Positions 1-12,128 are shown, numbered from the stretch's first letter. The stretch: DNA of 64,000 nucleotides from Achatina immaculata (GCA_009760885.1 CM019713.1:80891978-80955977), one strand, 5' to 3'. Notes: generated by a model from the letters alone, not told the origin. Numbers and translations: made by a program.

Positions 1-1962
1 GATAATATCGTTATAACTCTGGTGGAGAATTAGGAGGAAAGAATGGAGTTGCTTTTTACTTGGACAAATCATTATCAAAGGCATTACTAGGTTACAACCC
101 AGTAAGTGATAGAAACCTCACAATCAGACATAAGGGCACTCCTAGAAATGTAACAATCATCCAGATATATGCACCTACATCAGCAGCAGAAGAAGAGGAA
201 GTAGAACACTTTTATAACACACTGCAAACAACGATAGACCAGGTACGGAAAAATGATATCGTATTAATAATGGGGGATTTTAATGCAAAGATTGGTACAG
301 AAAGAGCAGAAGATGAAGGACATGTTGTAGGGAAATTTAGCATAGGACATAGAAATGAGGCAGATGACAATCTAATGGCATTTTGCATGGAAAATGAGCC
401 AATGATTCCTAACACACTTTTTAAGCAACATGCTAGAAGACTTTACACATGGACATCACCTTATGAGAAAACCAAGAATCAAATAGATTACATTTTAATG
501 CAAAGAAGGTGGAGATCAAGTATAACATCAGCAAAAACTTTACCAGGTGCTGATTGTGACACGGACCATGAGTTATTAGTAGCAGACATGAAGATAGAGA
601 TAAAAAAGACAGTTACGGGATCAAGACCACTCCACATTGATATTACAAAAATCCCAGTACAATATGGTATAGAAATGAAGAACCATTTGGAAATCCTGAT
701 GGATGTACAGGTGGAGATGACACCAGATGACTTGGCTACACAGGCCAGAGATATCTTAATAACAACAGCTAAAGACATGGTTCCAGTAAAGAAAACACAA
801 AAGAATGGATGGATTACAGCAGGCACACTAGAACTGATAAAACAACGTAGAGAAGTGAAGACGCAATGGAAAGTGACAAACAACAACAAAGAGAAATATA
901 AATCTTTAACACAAGAAGTACGAAAAAACATAAGAAAAGACAAAAAACAATACATACAAGATTGTTGTGAAAGAATAGAAGGACATCAGAAGTGTGGAAG
1001 AGATGGTGAAATGTTTAAACAAATGAAGACATTGACGAGAAATGTCATACCTAAGCTAAATATAATTTGTGACAAGATGGGGAATACCTTGAAGAGACAG
1101 AGGAAATTCTAGAAAGATGGAAGGAATATTGCAGAGGAATGTGTGAAACAACCGATTGTGAAAGCATAAATCAACAGTGTGAATTATTATTGGAGGAGAA
1201 AGAACCCAAACCGACAATAAAAGAAGTTTTATGGGCAACAAAGAATCTGAAAAATGGTAAATCACCAGAATGTGATGAGTTAACAGCTGAATTTATAAAA
1301 GCAGGAGGAAAGGAATGTCCAAAGCAAACAAGGCACATGATATATGTATCAATGAGGAAAAACTGGAAGAAGTGGAGAGTTTTTAATATCTTGGATCACT
1401 GCTAACTAATAATGGAGATACAATGAGGGAAATTAAAAGGAGGACATATATCGCTCTTCAGAAAGTAAAACAACTAAAGAATATGTGGAGAGGAACAGAC
1501 AGAACTACACAAATAAGATTTTTTAAGGGCATGCATCTTTCCCATCGCAACATATGCCTGTGAGATCTGGACACTTAACAAAACAGCTGATAAACGCATA
1601 CTCGTCAATTTGGGTTTGAATGTAAATGCTACAGAAGAGTTCTTCAAATATCATGGACACAAAAAAAAACAAATATATCCGTACTACAAGAAGAAGGCTG
1701 GCTAGAAAAGAGGATTAAAGAGAGAAAACTTAAATATTTTGGACATACTAAACGTCATGATAATCTAGAGAAGACCGTCTTGGAAGGGTACATAATGGGA
1801 AAAAGAAAGAGAAGAAGACCAAGGCGAAGATGGCTGCAAGACATCGTTGATGATCTGCAAATGGATTCATCAGCAGCAGGCCATCTTGCTCACAACCGAG
1901 AGGCCTACAGGAGTGCTGTTAGGGAGGCAAAGTTCAGCAAGGGATATGCTAATGAATGAATG

Positions 1963-1968
<6 letters not shown>
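1..1968 (+). mobile_element. LINE A copy 1: RTE-like non-LTR retrotransposon, deleted inside
   Basis: A non-LTR retrotransposon copy cut by the left window edge. The frame at 60-1112 is the C-terminal half of an apurinic-type endonuclease, with GDFNAK, the TWTSP block, NQIDYIL and the DTDHELLVA end motif. A second frame at 1139-1405 begins the reverse transcriptase (NLKNGKSPECDE) and then jumps to its distal part. Compared with the copy at 37139-39770, about 770 bases around 1322 are missing, including the YADD active site, so the copy is dead. The 3' part (1405-1950) is frameshifted but follows the sister copy. It ends in an AATG tail that runs into TA repeats. RTE placement is by architecture and tail and was not tested by phylogeny. 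Confidence 0.85.

Positions 1969-2026
<58 letters not shown>
1969..2026. repeat. (TA)n microsatellite
   Basis: About 58 bases of nearly pure TA with one TG step. It lies between the LINE A tail and the left terminal repeat of the next DNA transposon and probably gave that element its TA target. Confidence 0.95.
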
Positions 2027-3013
2027 CAGGATCCGACATAAAGCATAGCTGGATTTTAAAAATAGAAAATACATAAGCGCTATACATGTTTTTGGTTAAA
2101 AAAGGTGAAATGAAACTCAGAAAAGTGGGATTTTTATTATTATTGACAATCATATTTAGGTTCTGAAAATTACGCTGGTTAGATGACCGCCATTACATTT
2201 GATACATTCAGACAAGCGTCTGTAAAATTCCTACAATGTATAACACCATTTAACTTGTTCAAATGGATATTTTGAATGCAGTGTTGGATTTGATCTTTTA
2301 GGTCTACAACTGACTGTGATCGACTAGCATACACCTTGTTCTTGAGATACCCCCACAAAAAGAAGTCTAGGGCCGATAAATCCGGTGACCTTGCCGGCCA
2401 TTGAATATCCCCAAATCTGGAAATAAGACGACTGGGAAATGCTTGTCGCAGCATGGCCATGGACTGACGGGCTGTGTGGGCAATTGCTCCATCTTCTCCA
2501 TATTAGTCTCTTATTTCTATTGGCCAAGTCCAGAATGAAGTATTCAGTTAGCATCTGCACATAAAGATCACTAGTAACAGTTAGAGGATGACAGGTGCCA
2601 AAGCGTTCCCAACAGCTGATCGCAGAAGACTACGAAGCAATGCGTTGCAGACTTCTTGAATTCGTTCAGGTGTCTGTTGAGTTCTTGGACGACCAGTAGA
2701 CTTGTTATTAAGGCAATTAGCGGTTTCCTTACATTTTTGGACTCATCTCAAAAGTGTTTTGTCCTCTGATCGCGAACATTATCACGGGGATGCAACTAAA
2801 AATGGCGACGGAACTTTCATTGTACAGTAATAGACGATTCTATACTTTTAAAACAAGTTTCAACGGTGAATGCGCGATGTTGTATTTGCAAAGAATACAT
2901 TGTTAAAAATGACCGTTTGCCTGCTTCATCTCTGACGTCATGTTTTTTTCCACACATATTCAGTTTCTGCGCACTACGTCAGTTAAATCCAGCCATGCTT
3001 TCTGCCGGACCCG
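2027..3013 (-). mobile_element. Deleted Tc1/mariner-superfamily transposon with TIRs
   Basis: The ends form imperfect inverted repeats at 2029-2056 and 2985-3012, 28 bases with 4 mismatches, each facing TA-rich sequence as expected for TA-targeting elements. On the minus strand 2179-2460 encodes the C-terminal catalytic part of a transposase: WPARSPDLSALDFFLWGYLK, which carries the third acidic residue, and just upstream in frame the DGAIAHTA block of the second. Further upstream on the same strand, around 2590-2700, is a frameshifted stretch resembling the helix-turn-helix linker (GRPRTQQTPERIQE). The region with the first catalytic Asp is absent and the element is only about 1 kb, so it is a non-autonomous deletion derivative. 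Confidence 0.8.
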
Positions 3014-3027
3014 ATATATATATATTT

Positions 3028-3655
3028 GATATCCTCCACATTACCTGTACCGTTATGGCCACACAGGGCAAGCGTTGTAGTTCTTCATGTTTTGTTTCTG
3101 TTTTTTGGAGAGCTCTTCAACCTCCTCAAGGGATCTTATACCTACTAACTTAGTCTCTCTTAACAATGTTCTCACGTGGTCAATGTTGTCGTTTTTTTTC
3201 CTTTTTCTTGTTGTGTCCCATTTGATAGCTTGTTTTATAATTCTCTGATTGGCCGATGTATGTCCATCTTCTTTTTCGTGCATCACTCATGAGACAGGCT
3301 GTCATATGCTCATCTTCCTTATCTCTGACTTGGTCCTGGATTCGTTCAATTGTGTGCAGAATAGTTTCCTTAGACATTTGTTTTCAAATAGATCTAATTT
3401 TTTTATATTTCTTTAGCTGTTTTCCAACTTACTTTCACGAGCATACATTATGGTGTATATGACATTTCAGTTGAATACTCTTAGCTCTGTTTCCGTGGTT
3501 GTAACTTTTGTTTGTCATATTTTCTCAAGATTGTTCAAGGCCAATGTTGCCATGGCATTTCTAATTCTTTTTCTCCATCCTACTCTATATAGCTTCCGGG
3601 GTATGTTAATTTGCTGAGCTGTCCGTTCTAAGTATATTTTTCATTCTTGAGTAAT
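3028..3655 (-). mobile_element. LINE B 3' fragment
   Basis: Minus-strand frames at 3053-3286 and 3180-3377 match the C-terminal end of the reverse-transcriptase protein in the copy at 49694-50842 (shared: KQAIKW, TLLRE, GI+S, EE++). The 3' end near 3030 also aligns with that copy's end. The fragment is 5' truncated, frameshifted and contains no RT active site. It abuts the transposon ending at 3013. Confidence 0.7.
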
Positions 3656-3700
3656 AAAGCTGCTCTTACTTTTTTCCTAGTTTATACATTCTACTTTACC
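3640..3700 (+). mobile_element. Possible Penelope-like 3' scrap
   Basis: The stretch CTTTTTTCCTAGTTTATAC here is repeated exactly near 14840-14865, at the 3' end of the Penelope-like element. It is too short to classify alone. Confidence 0.3.
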
Positions 3701-3708
3701 CTTATATA

Positions 3709-5149
3709 CAGTCGAACCCACTTAATTTAACATCGCTTTATGTCACAACCTGTATATTGTCACAGAAATTTGTATCCCCTACCAACTCCAGCAAGTAATT
3801 AATGGACTTTACTCCGGTTAATGGCATCCCGCTTATAGCCACAAATCGGTTAATGTCACCGTATTTTTGTATCCGGAGGGTTAAAGACTCCGTTTTACAT
3901 CACAACTGGGCGAGAAAAAGCTATAAATATCTCACAAATCGTTATCAGCTTCCCGACTCATCAAAGAAAGGGCCGCCGTTTGATCACCGAGTACGTGCCA
4001 CATCAATCTTTTGAACACGCGGGCATAAAAACTCAGTGCGAATGAAAAGCCGCCCTTTCGTGATTAAAACCTGGCTTCTTTCGGTCACTGGCTGCTTTAT
4101 CAAGACGTGGGCGGTTTTAAGTTGGCAACGCGAGTTGATAGGTGGTCAGTCTCGAATCGTATAGCCGGGAACTTCTCTCTGGTTCTCGTTGTGACAGATA
4201 ATGGCTACTAAACGCAAATGTGGTAACTTTGATTTGAGAACTAAAATATTATGAAGCAAACTAATGAAAAAGTTACCAGAAACGACATTGCCGATAAATT
4301 GGAAATTGACATTTCAAATGTATCGAAACTTGTTAAAAATTGAACGAGACTTTCACTCGTCTTTAGTCAGGTCAAACTGTAAGCGAAAGCGTGCGAGTTC
4401 TTATATAGATGTTGAGTGTGGTCTGCTGAAATGGTTCAAGCAGACACGTTCTGCACAGTTGCCTCTGTGTGATCCTATGTTGGTGGAGAATACAGAACAC
4501 TTTGCGAGAGAAATTGATATGCTTGACTGGAAGTGTGATAACCGAAATGAACTAAAGATCTCTTAACAGCTGTCGTGTGCTATAATATGTCTGACACTGA
4601 GAAGGCTCCGGTCCTTGTTATCGGAAAGTCACGAAATCCGCGGAGCTTCAAGAACATAAAGAGACTGCCCCATCGCTTACAAGTCCAGTCAACGTGTTTG
4701 GATGATAAGTGAACTAATTGAGGACTGATCTTTCTTTCGACAACAAAATGAACCCAATGAACAGAAAAATCTTCTTGTTTGTTGATAACTGTTCGGCACA
4801 TAATGACGTCACCAATCTGATGACTACAAAGCTTGTTTTACTGCCAACTAACACAACCAAAGTGCTGCAGCCATTCGAACAAGCTATCGTCTACGCCTTG
4901 AAGCAACAGCATGGAAAGCGAATAGTGCGTCATGTGCTGCATGCTGTGGAACAAAAGCGTGTCGCCCAGATCGACATCAAGACAGCGATTAATTTATGCT
5001 TGCTGCATGAAAAAGGGTCAGTCAATCAACGATTAAAGTTGCTTTATCACAGTTAAGGCACTTGTAATGGACCTCGCTTAATGTCAACTCCGCTTAATAT
5101 CACCATATTTTGACGGTCCTGACCATGTGATATTAAGCGGGTTCGACTA
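3709..5149 (+). mobile_element. pogo/Tigger-like DNA transposon, degenerate
   Basis: Terminal inverted repeats at 3710-3733 and 5125-5148 (24 bases, 3 mismatches) begin AGTCGAACCC and have TA-rich flanks. Tigger/pogo elements have similar termini. Inside, 4200-4566 encodes a CENP-B/pogo-type DNA-binding region in broken frame. 4588-4710 encodes a frame with VIGKSRNPRSFK, typical of the DDE_1 core. 4718-5056 encodes the second catalytic Asp in FVDNCSAH and the LPTNTTKVLQP block. The usual third acidic position (LQPxDQ) reads FEQ, so Asp is replaced by Glu. The first catalytic block is missing. Stops and frameshifts make it non-functional. Confidence 0.85.
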
Positions 5150-5154
5150 TATAT

Positions 5155-6447
5155 ACAAGGTTCGATAATTAAGTAATGAGACTGATCTTATTATGGCCAA
5201 GACAAAAATGCCATCTATTAAACAAACCATGGAATCCAAATAGGCAACCTTCGTCTATGATCTGGTAACTTTTCATCGCCACTCGATAAGCAGACGGCCC
5301 ACAAGCCGCCATTTTGTTGACCTAGTCAGAGGTACATTGTTAAGTAATCAGAATGGAGCAAAAAGCTAACATTTAATTATGTATAAACTCGAATAGGGTG
5401 TAAATGAGACAGTTGAAATGATGCGACACGTTTATGGGTAAAATTGTTTATCTCGTGCACAGATATTCAGGTGGTATTCACGATGGTGTGGAAACGATTA
5501 CACATGCAACTGAACATGGACGCCCAATTTCTGTTCATAATGAAGAACTCACTGCAAAAGTCAGAGAACGGATAGAGAAAGATCGTTGTTTGACAGTGAG
5601 AATGATGGCAGATGAATTTGGTATTAACCGAGAGGCCATTCGTAAAATTTTAGTGCAAGATTTTTGCAAGAAAAAAGTTGCTTGCCGGTTTGTACCATGT
5701 TCGTTGTCTGATGACTAAAACATCAGCGTGTTGAGTACGCAAAAGACAATATCAAAATGTGTCGCAGAAATAAACATTTTATAAATTTGATTATTGCAGA
5801 GAATGAAACATGGATTTTCCGATATGATCCCAAAACTAACCGCCAAAGTGTTCAGTGGAAGTCATCATCATCACCATAAGCCAAAACATTCGTCTTAGAT
5901 AGTCGAAAGTAACAACAATCTGTGGTGTGCTTCTACGATAGCAATGGCGTTATTCACAAAGAATTTATTCCAGAGGGTAGACTGTCACTGTCAAAGTTTA
6001 TCTAATTATTTTGAAACGCCTATTCAAACAGGATTCTCCGAGATCGAGCAGAGTATTAAACACCTGGCAGTTTTTTCCTTCTTCATGATAATGCACAGGC
6101 TCACAGGACAGTAGTTGTACAGGAATTTTTGGCCAAAAACAAGTGTATATTCTCAAACATCCACCCTATTTCACAGATTTGTCTCCCAGCGATTATTTTC
6201 TATTTCCAAAATTAAAGTTATCACAGAAAAGACGTTTCTTTGCCAATACTGATGCATCCAAAGGGCCGTAACATCGAGTTTAATGGCCATACCAACAGAA
6301 GAACTGCAGAGATCGTTCCAGTGTTTGTTAGATCGTGCAAATCGCTGTATCAATGCACAAAGGAGCTTACTGTGAATAAAATACAGGTTATATCTTCAAT
6401 TGTTGTTTTTTTTATGTAATTAGTCTCATTACTTAATTGTCCGATCT

Positions 6448-6450
<3 letters not shown>
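5155..6450 (+). mobile_element. mariner-family transposon, degenerate
   Basis: Terminal inverted repeats at 5157-5183 and 6422-6448 (27 bases, 4 mismatches) share AATTAAGTAATGAGACT. The left end lies only about 8 bases from the right end of the pogo element. The frame at 5434-5718 encodes a mariner helix-turn-helix region (GRPISVHNEELTAKVRER and MMADEFGINREAIRKIL). The following 650 bases hold the DDE/D core in shifting frames: ETWIFRYDPKT, LHDNAQAHRT and LSPSDYFLFPKLK. Spacing from the second to the third Asp is about 35 residues, near the DD34D norm. At least four stops or frameshifts separate the pieces. Confidence 0.85.

Positions 6451-6535
<85 letters not shown>
6449..6535. repeat. (TA)n/(TG)n microsatellite
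   Basis: TA repeat with a TGTGTGTG interruption, continuing from the right end of the mariner element. Confidence 0.95.
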
Positions 6536-6536
<1 letters not shown>

Positions 6537-6759
6537 CAAAAACAAAACTCTCTTATCTAGAACTAATACACGCTGTTACCATGTTTTTGTGTTGTTTTAT
6601 CATCAACAGCAGAGAAAGCAAGTCAGAGATTATATCTTTAATATGTGTATAGAGAAATACTCAGGGGCATCTGACAGAGCAGCCAACATGCACAGCAGAA
6701 CAGCAAACATAATGACCTTCATGGTATCAGCTTTCTGTGAGAATATATATACGGATATA

Positions 6760-7165
6760 AGTGTGTGTATGTAAATATGTATGTATGTATGTATATATGT
6801 ATGTATGTATATATGTATGTATGTATGTATAAATGTACGTATGTATTTATGTATGTATGTATGTATGCATGTATATATATTATGTATATACGTATGTATG
6901 TATGTGTAAATGTATTTATGTATGTATGTATACAGTATGTGTAAATGTATTTATGTATGTATGTATATAATGTGTATGTGTAAATGTATTTATGTATGTA
7001 TATATGTATGTATGTATGTATGTAAGTATTACCTATGAATATATATGTTTGTATGTATATATGTATGAATTTATGCACATATGAATGTATGTATGTTTGT
7101 ACATATGTGTGTATGTATGTGTATATACATATATATATGAATGTATGTATATATGTATATTAACT
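6760..7165. repeat. (TATG)n microsatellite
   Basis: About 400 bases of degenerate ATGT/TATG tetranucleotide repeat with interspersed TA. Open frames across it are repeat artefacts. Confidence 0.95.
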
Positions 7166-7184
7166 ATATAAGTGCTGATCTCAG

Positions 7185-7462
7185 CACATCAGAAGATGAA
7201 GATGGACATATATCGATCATGCGATGAGAAGAAACAATCAGATGATCCTCAAACAAGCTATCAAGTGAAACACAACATGACAAAGAAAAAGAGGTCGACA
7301 ACCTGAAACTCTAAAGAGGAAATTATTAAGAGAAACCAGTTCAGTGAGCATAACATACGTTGATGAGATTGAAAGACTCGCCAAAGACATGAAATCTTGG
7401 TGGATACCATGCGGTCCCCACTGACGTTTAGCACCACGGTAAGGATGAAAGATGTAAGATAT
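7185..7462 (+). mobile_element. LINE B 3' end fragment
   Basis: Read on the plus strand with small frame breaks, this gives RRWTYIDHAMRRNNQMIL, KQAIK, RKRGR, TLKRKLLRE and DEIERLAKD. These are the last ~80 residues of the protein seen at 49702-50370. It ends in a TA-rich tail at the start of the Helitron. No catalytic domain remains. Confidence 0.75.
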
Positions 7463-7659
7463 ATATATATATATACACAAATGTATGTATGTTCCAGCAT
7501 ACCTCTGGAACACCTGGAGCAATTTCAGCCAAACGTGGTACACATATGACTTTCAATCTGTAAAAAAACTACTGTTGTGGGGGGTGGGGGGTGGAGTATG
7601 ACACCCCTATCACCCTTGCGGGTTTGGGTAGAAGGTGTGGCATGAAAAAAAATAATCGA

Positions 7660-8165
7660 CAGCGACCGATATTAGTGTCGAATCCCTAGTTTTCGGGGTC
7701 GATGAGAAGAGTAGTGATACTCCCGATGTCGTTTAAGTCTAAGTTCAGCCATCAAAGGCATGAGACCTATGGGTTGGATGGGATGGAGTGACATGTACAA
7801 ATAATGGAAAACAACCGATATTAGTGTCGAATCCATAGTATTTTGGGTCGCTGAGATGAATAGTGACACTCCCGATGCTGTTTAAGGCAAAGCTCAGCCC
7901 CAATCGGCATGGGGTAATAGGGGTGGTGAGATTTGGTGACATGTACAAATAATCGAAAACGATCGATATTACTGTCGAATCCATAGTTTTCGGGGTGACT
8001 GAGATGAATAGTGTCACTCGCAAGTTCAGCCCCCATCAGCATGGGGGAGGGGGAGTGAGAAGTGGTGAAAAATATGTTGTCCAAATTGACCGAGACTAGT
8101 GTCGAATCCATAGTTTTCTTAGTCGCTAAGTTGATTGGTGACAGTTCTGATGACAATTAAGCCCA
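7660..8165. repeat. Four ~130-150-bp repeats inside the Helitron
   Basis: The motif GATATTAGTGTCGAATCC recurs near 7669, 7817, 7967 (one change) and 8093 (shortened), each followed by a TAGTTTTC-like block and GAATAGTGACACTC. Internal tandem repeats are common in non-autonomous Helitrons. Confidence 0.8.
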
Positions 8166-8312
8166 CGTTTAGTCGAATAGAAGGAATAGAGCTCTGTAGA
8201 ACCTCTAGACTCTTTAGAACCTTCTAGAAAGTTGTGGAATTGAATAGAACGTTGTAGAACCGACTAGAAGGTTGTGGAAATGAAAATAAGTTTGATGATT
8301 GGGAAAATAAAT

Positions 8313-8340
8313 ACCCGGGTAACGCCGGGTAATCAGCTAG
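8313..8340 (+). other. Helitron 3' terminal hairpin and CTAG
   Basis: ACCCGG pairs with CCGGGT around a GTAACG loop. Ten bases then separate the stem from the end, closing with CTAG before T8341. Position and spacing match the termination signal recognised during rolling-circle transposition. Confidence 0.8.
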
Positions 8341-9535
8341 TGTGTGTATATATTGGTTAACTGCGCGTTTTGCCGCTGGATTTACTATTCCAGTGGTACC
8401 AGATTCATTCACAACAGTGGTATTTTTTCTGTTACACAACGAACAAGGCCCGAGTGTTCACTCAGTCTCTAAAAATGGGTACTAGAGAAATGTAAGAAGG
8501 TAAAGCGGCCAGGCGTGATACTGAACACATAACATTTTCATTTGCCGAAGGACGTGGAAAATACGGACCTAACACCAAATTCCCGTTTAATGGCATGGAA
8601 ACAGGAATTCTACATATATATGTATAATCAGTGATAATTTCTACTTTCATCTACTTTTTACAGCAATATTAGTAACACAAAGTATAATTCACTTCTATCA
8701 TTGCCTTGCATGCTGTCATACATCCCGAATTTGAATCTACGGTCTGTTATGTTTTTCTACGTGCACATCCAGTCATTACCTGATCATCTGTTTATTGTAG
8801 AACAATGGCAATAAAAATTTACGACGTAGAGAGACGCCAGAACTGAATGAGCTTTATCAGTAGGGCTCTTAAGTCTTCAGAGAATTGAGACTCGACTTGA
8901 AACTTTTTTTCTTTAAGGAATTCAGATTCGACTTGAAGTTTTTTTTTGTAATGACCTGAGACTCGACTTGAAGCTGCTTGCACTGACTTGGGACCTGCCT
9001 TGAAGTAGTTGAACGCATCTCTGTGATTTATATAGGAGTACCGGCTGTAATGTCTAAACACTAAGAAAATAAAGAGGAGATTAAACTTCTGCAGTCCGTG
9101 TATGGCTGACTCAAATGTGTGAAATGTTGATTTTGTAAGAAAGTTCTAATTTTGCTGTTAAAAACTTAATGAAATGATTGTTCTTGTCACATTGCTATAC
9201 ACTTGTCGAATTTGTCAAAAGATAAAGAAACAAATGAAGGACTATGCACCGCCAGTCGTTCCAGTCAAATTAGATTTTTAACTCGTCTATTTTCTTCCTT
9301 TTCTCTTGCTCGTTTTACGTTTTTTTAAGTAAAGTTATATTAGTAATAGTTCTGGACATAACTGTCAGTTTATTAGTATAAAACTGTACGTGGTATCTGA
9401 TTTTAAATATGTGTTCATTTTCTCTTTAAGCATATCGCAATAATTTCATGTTTGTGTGTACAAGTAATTTTAACAAGCACCTTTGTTTCCACCAGTGAAA
9501 TGTAGTTGTTCCGCTCTCTACAGTAAAGAGTTTCC

Positions 9536-9540
<5 letters not shown>
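8341..9540. other. Unassigned AT-rich DNA
   Basis: I see no gene or element I can name. There is a local two-fold repeat around 8880-8990 (ACTCGACTTGAAG-type units). Open frames are short and show no conserved motif. Confidence 0.6.
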
Positions 9541-9594
<54 letters not shown>

Positions 9595-9635
9595 AAGGAG
9601 GATATATCTACAAATATATATATAGAGTCAATGAG

Positions 9636-9670
<35 letters not shown>

Positions 9671-9680
9671 AAGAGAGGGG
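9541..9680. repeat. (TA)n, (TG)n and (GA)n microsatellites
   Basis: Three simple repeats in succession: TA to about 9578, TG to about 9594, and GAGA around 9640-9675. Confidence 0.95.
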
Positions 9681-10117
9681 TGAGTGTTAAAATCAAGACA
9701 TTTTCTTCTCCTTTATTTATTTGTTTTCATTTTCCTGTTTCTTTCTTTATTTTGTGTTCACTTGACAGGTTTTGTGAGCGATGTCAAGGAACACAACTAT
9801 TCAAGAGCAAAGATAATGAATACTGAAGCAGTATGTGAAGACTGAAAGTGAGGAAAGGATGTACAGAGTATAGTAGAAGGTGTTTGACACAAGACCAACA
9901 CGTTTGACATGTTATCATATCAGAGATGCTACTGGTTCAGTGCACCAAACGCTGGACGTCCACGGACGTCTGTGACAGAGGATGAGATGAACATTTTCTC
10001 TCACATTCGTGAACAGTGTGGACAGGTCGCCGTAACTTAAGTCCGTTTCCAGTTTTCAGACCACATAAACAGGCATCATTGTATGTACCAGGCAGATGAA
10101 GCTCCTCATGTACTTAT

Positions 10118-10495
10118 CACAACTGAGCTGAACCAACAAGTTGTAACTGAGTAAGGTGAACTTAACCAACTAGCTGTAACTGAGTAGGGTGAACTTAACC
10201 AACTAGCTGTAACTGAGTAGGGTGAACTTAACCAACTAGTTGTAACTGAGTAGTGTAAAGTTAACCAACTAGTTGTAACTGAGTAGTGTAAAGTTAACCA
10301 ACTAGTTGTAACAGAGTAGGGTTAACTTAACCAACTAGTTATGACTGAGTGGGGTGAACTTAACCAACTGGTTATGACTGAGTAGACTGAACTTAACCAA
10401 CTAGTTATGACTGAGTAGGGTGAACATAACCAACTAAATTTAACTGAGTAGGGTGAACTTAACCAACTAGTTGTAACTGAGTAGAGTTAACTGCC
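10118..10495. repeat. 33-bp minisatellite, ~11 copies
   Basis: Unit like GTAACTGAGTAGGGTGAACT plus TAACCAACTAGTT. Single-base variants separate the copies. Confidence 0.95.
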
Positions 10496-10504
10496 CAGTG
10501 GTAA

Positions 10505-11185
10505 TGTCCTGGAGGTGGCTGTGGGTGCTACCAGTTATCTAAACATTTTGCTCAAAGTCTTTGTATCAGAAATTTTCTACAAGCAACTGTGGATACTAAC
10601 AGTTATCTAAACCTGTTGCTCAAATTCTTGGTACCAGAACTTTTCTACAAGCAACTGTGGATGCTAACAGTTATCTAAATATTTTGCTCAACTTCTTGGT
10701 ACCAGAACTTTTCTACAAGCAAGTGTGGATGCTAACAATTATCTAACCCTGTTGCTCAACTTCTTGGTATCAGAACTTTTCTACACGCAGCAGTGTATGC
10801 TAACACTTATCTAAACATGTTGCTCACCGTCTTGGTACCAGAACTTTTCTACAAGCAACTGTGGATGCTAATAGTTATCTAAACATGTTGCTCAACGTCT
10901 TGGTACCAGAACTTTTCTACAAGCAACTGTGGATGCTAACAGTTATCTAAACATGTTGCTCAATGTCTTGGTACTAGAACTTTTCTACAAGCAACTGTGG
11001 ATGCTAACAGTTATCTAAACATGTTGCTCAACATCTTGGTACCAGAACTTTTCTACAAGCAACTGTGGATGCTAACAGTTATCTAAACATGTTGCTCAAC
11101 ATCTTGGTACCAGAACTTTTCTACAAGCAACTATTGAAGCTAACAGTTATCTAAACATGTTGCCCAACGTCTTGGTACCAGAACC
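10505..11185. repeat. 68-bp minisatellite, ~10 copies
   Basis: The unit contains CAAGCAACTGTGGATGCTAA, then a TTATCTAAACATGTTGCTCA block and TTGGTACCAGAACTTTTCTA. Central copies are nearly identical and outer ones diverge. Confidence 0.95.
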
Positions 11186-11530
11186 TGCATCGAAGGTTGA
11201 CATCGCCGAGCTGTTCCTTCAGCAGTATGGAACCTCTCCTTATCTTCCTTGACAACATCTTCCCACAATGTTTTATCACGCCAAGTAGTTGCACTGACTG
11301 GCCACCATCTTCACCCGACCTGACGCCAATGAACTTCTTAAATTGGAACGTAGTAGAGGATATTGGGACGTACTAGAGGATACATTTATGCAGGGAATGG
11401 CCGAGAGGACGAATTGAAGGAGTTTATTTCTCTAGCATTTATGAGCAGTGATGTCAACTCTAACATGTGTGTTACTGTGCTCCACAGTATTAGAGTTAGT
11501 TTCCAGCACATAAGAGATTAAACATCATTG

Positions 11531-12128
11531 TCCTCCTTCTGGGCCAGACTGTCTTCCTGGACCCTCCTCTAACTCCACAGAACAGATAAAACATTTAGCT
11601 TAGACCCTCCAAGTGTCCGCAACAAACATGTTTCTCGACAAACTTTTCCAGGAACTATCAGCAAACATATTATTGGGTAGAAGCTGTTGCATCCACCTGG
11701 ATTTTGAGCTCAACAGTGTCTTGCAGAGATTTTTGTGTAGAACTGAGCGTTAGATGGAAAGTACGGAAGCTGTGCTTTTGGGGTCAGTCCTGTGTTTTCG
11801 TGGATTATTTTAAGTACGTAGCGCTGTTTTCCTAGTCTTGGTATGTGTCTACTGAGAGTGAGCCAGATATATTTCTACTTCTTGTGTTTCGTCGTTACCT
11901 TGTGATAACCGTTGTCTGTAGTGATTCATGTTATTTGTTATCTGTGTTGCAAACAGAGTTTTGACATGTGACAGGAAGTAGTTCATTCATCGTATGATCT
12001 TCATCATCATCCTGAGCCGACAATAAACTCATCTGATGTTATTTTGATCGCTTGCGTCGGTATTATGCTGTGTCAACTGTTCTGTGGTTTACATGAGAGG
12101 TTTTGCCTGGACAAGTTAAGTGTTTATC
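11531..12128. other. Unassigned sequence
   Basis: Nothing recognised between the transposase relic and the 34-bp array. Confidence 0.6.

Larger units (their letters stand above)
7463..8340 (+). mobile_element. Non-autonomous Helitron
   Basis: The right end carries the Helitron signature: a 6-bp stem (8313-8318 pairing with 8325-8330, six-base loop), ten bases later the terminal CTAG (8337-8340), then a T. Helitrons insert between A and T without duplicating the target. No Rep/helicase coding sequence is present, so this is a passive element. The left boundary is inferred from the sharp change after the LINE B tail; the usual 5' TC could not be fixed. The interior holds four copies of a ~130-150-bp unit. 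Confidence 0.75.
9880..11530 (+). pseudogene. Tc1/mariner-superfamily transposase relic split by minisatellites
   Basis: The left part (about 9880-10115) encodes a helix-turn-helix linker, SAPNAGRPRTSVTEDE followed by NIFSHIREQCGQ. The right part (about 11186-11520) encodes a C-terminal catalytic block, WPPSSPDLTPMNF, followed by a tail like those of invertebrate transposases with a DFFLWG motif. Here the last catalytic Asp is Asn. The roughly 1 kb between them, where the catalytic core should be, is two unrelated tandem arrays. Stops occur throughout. No terminal repeats were identified. Confidence 0.6.

Noticed and set aside
6719..7078. 119-codon minus-strand frame of Tyr/Ile/His/Thr
   Set aside because: Translation of the TATG microsatellite.
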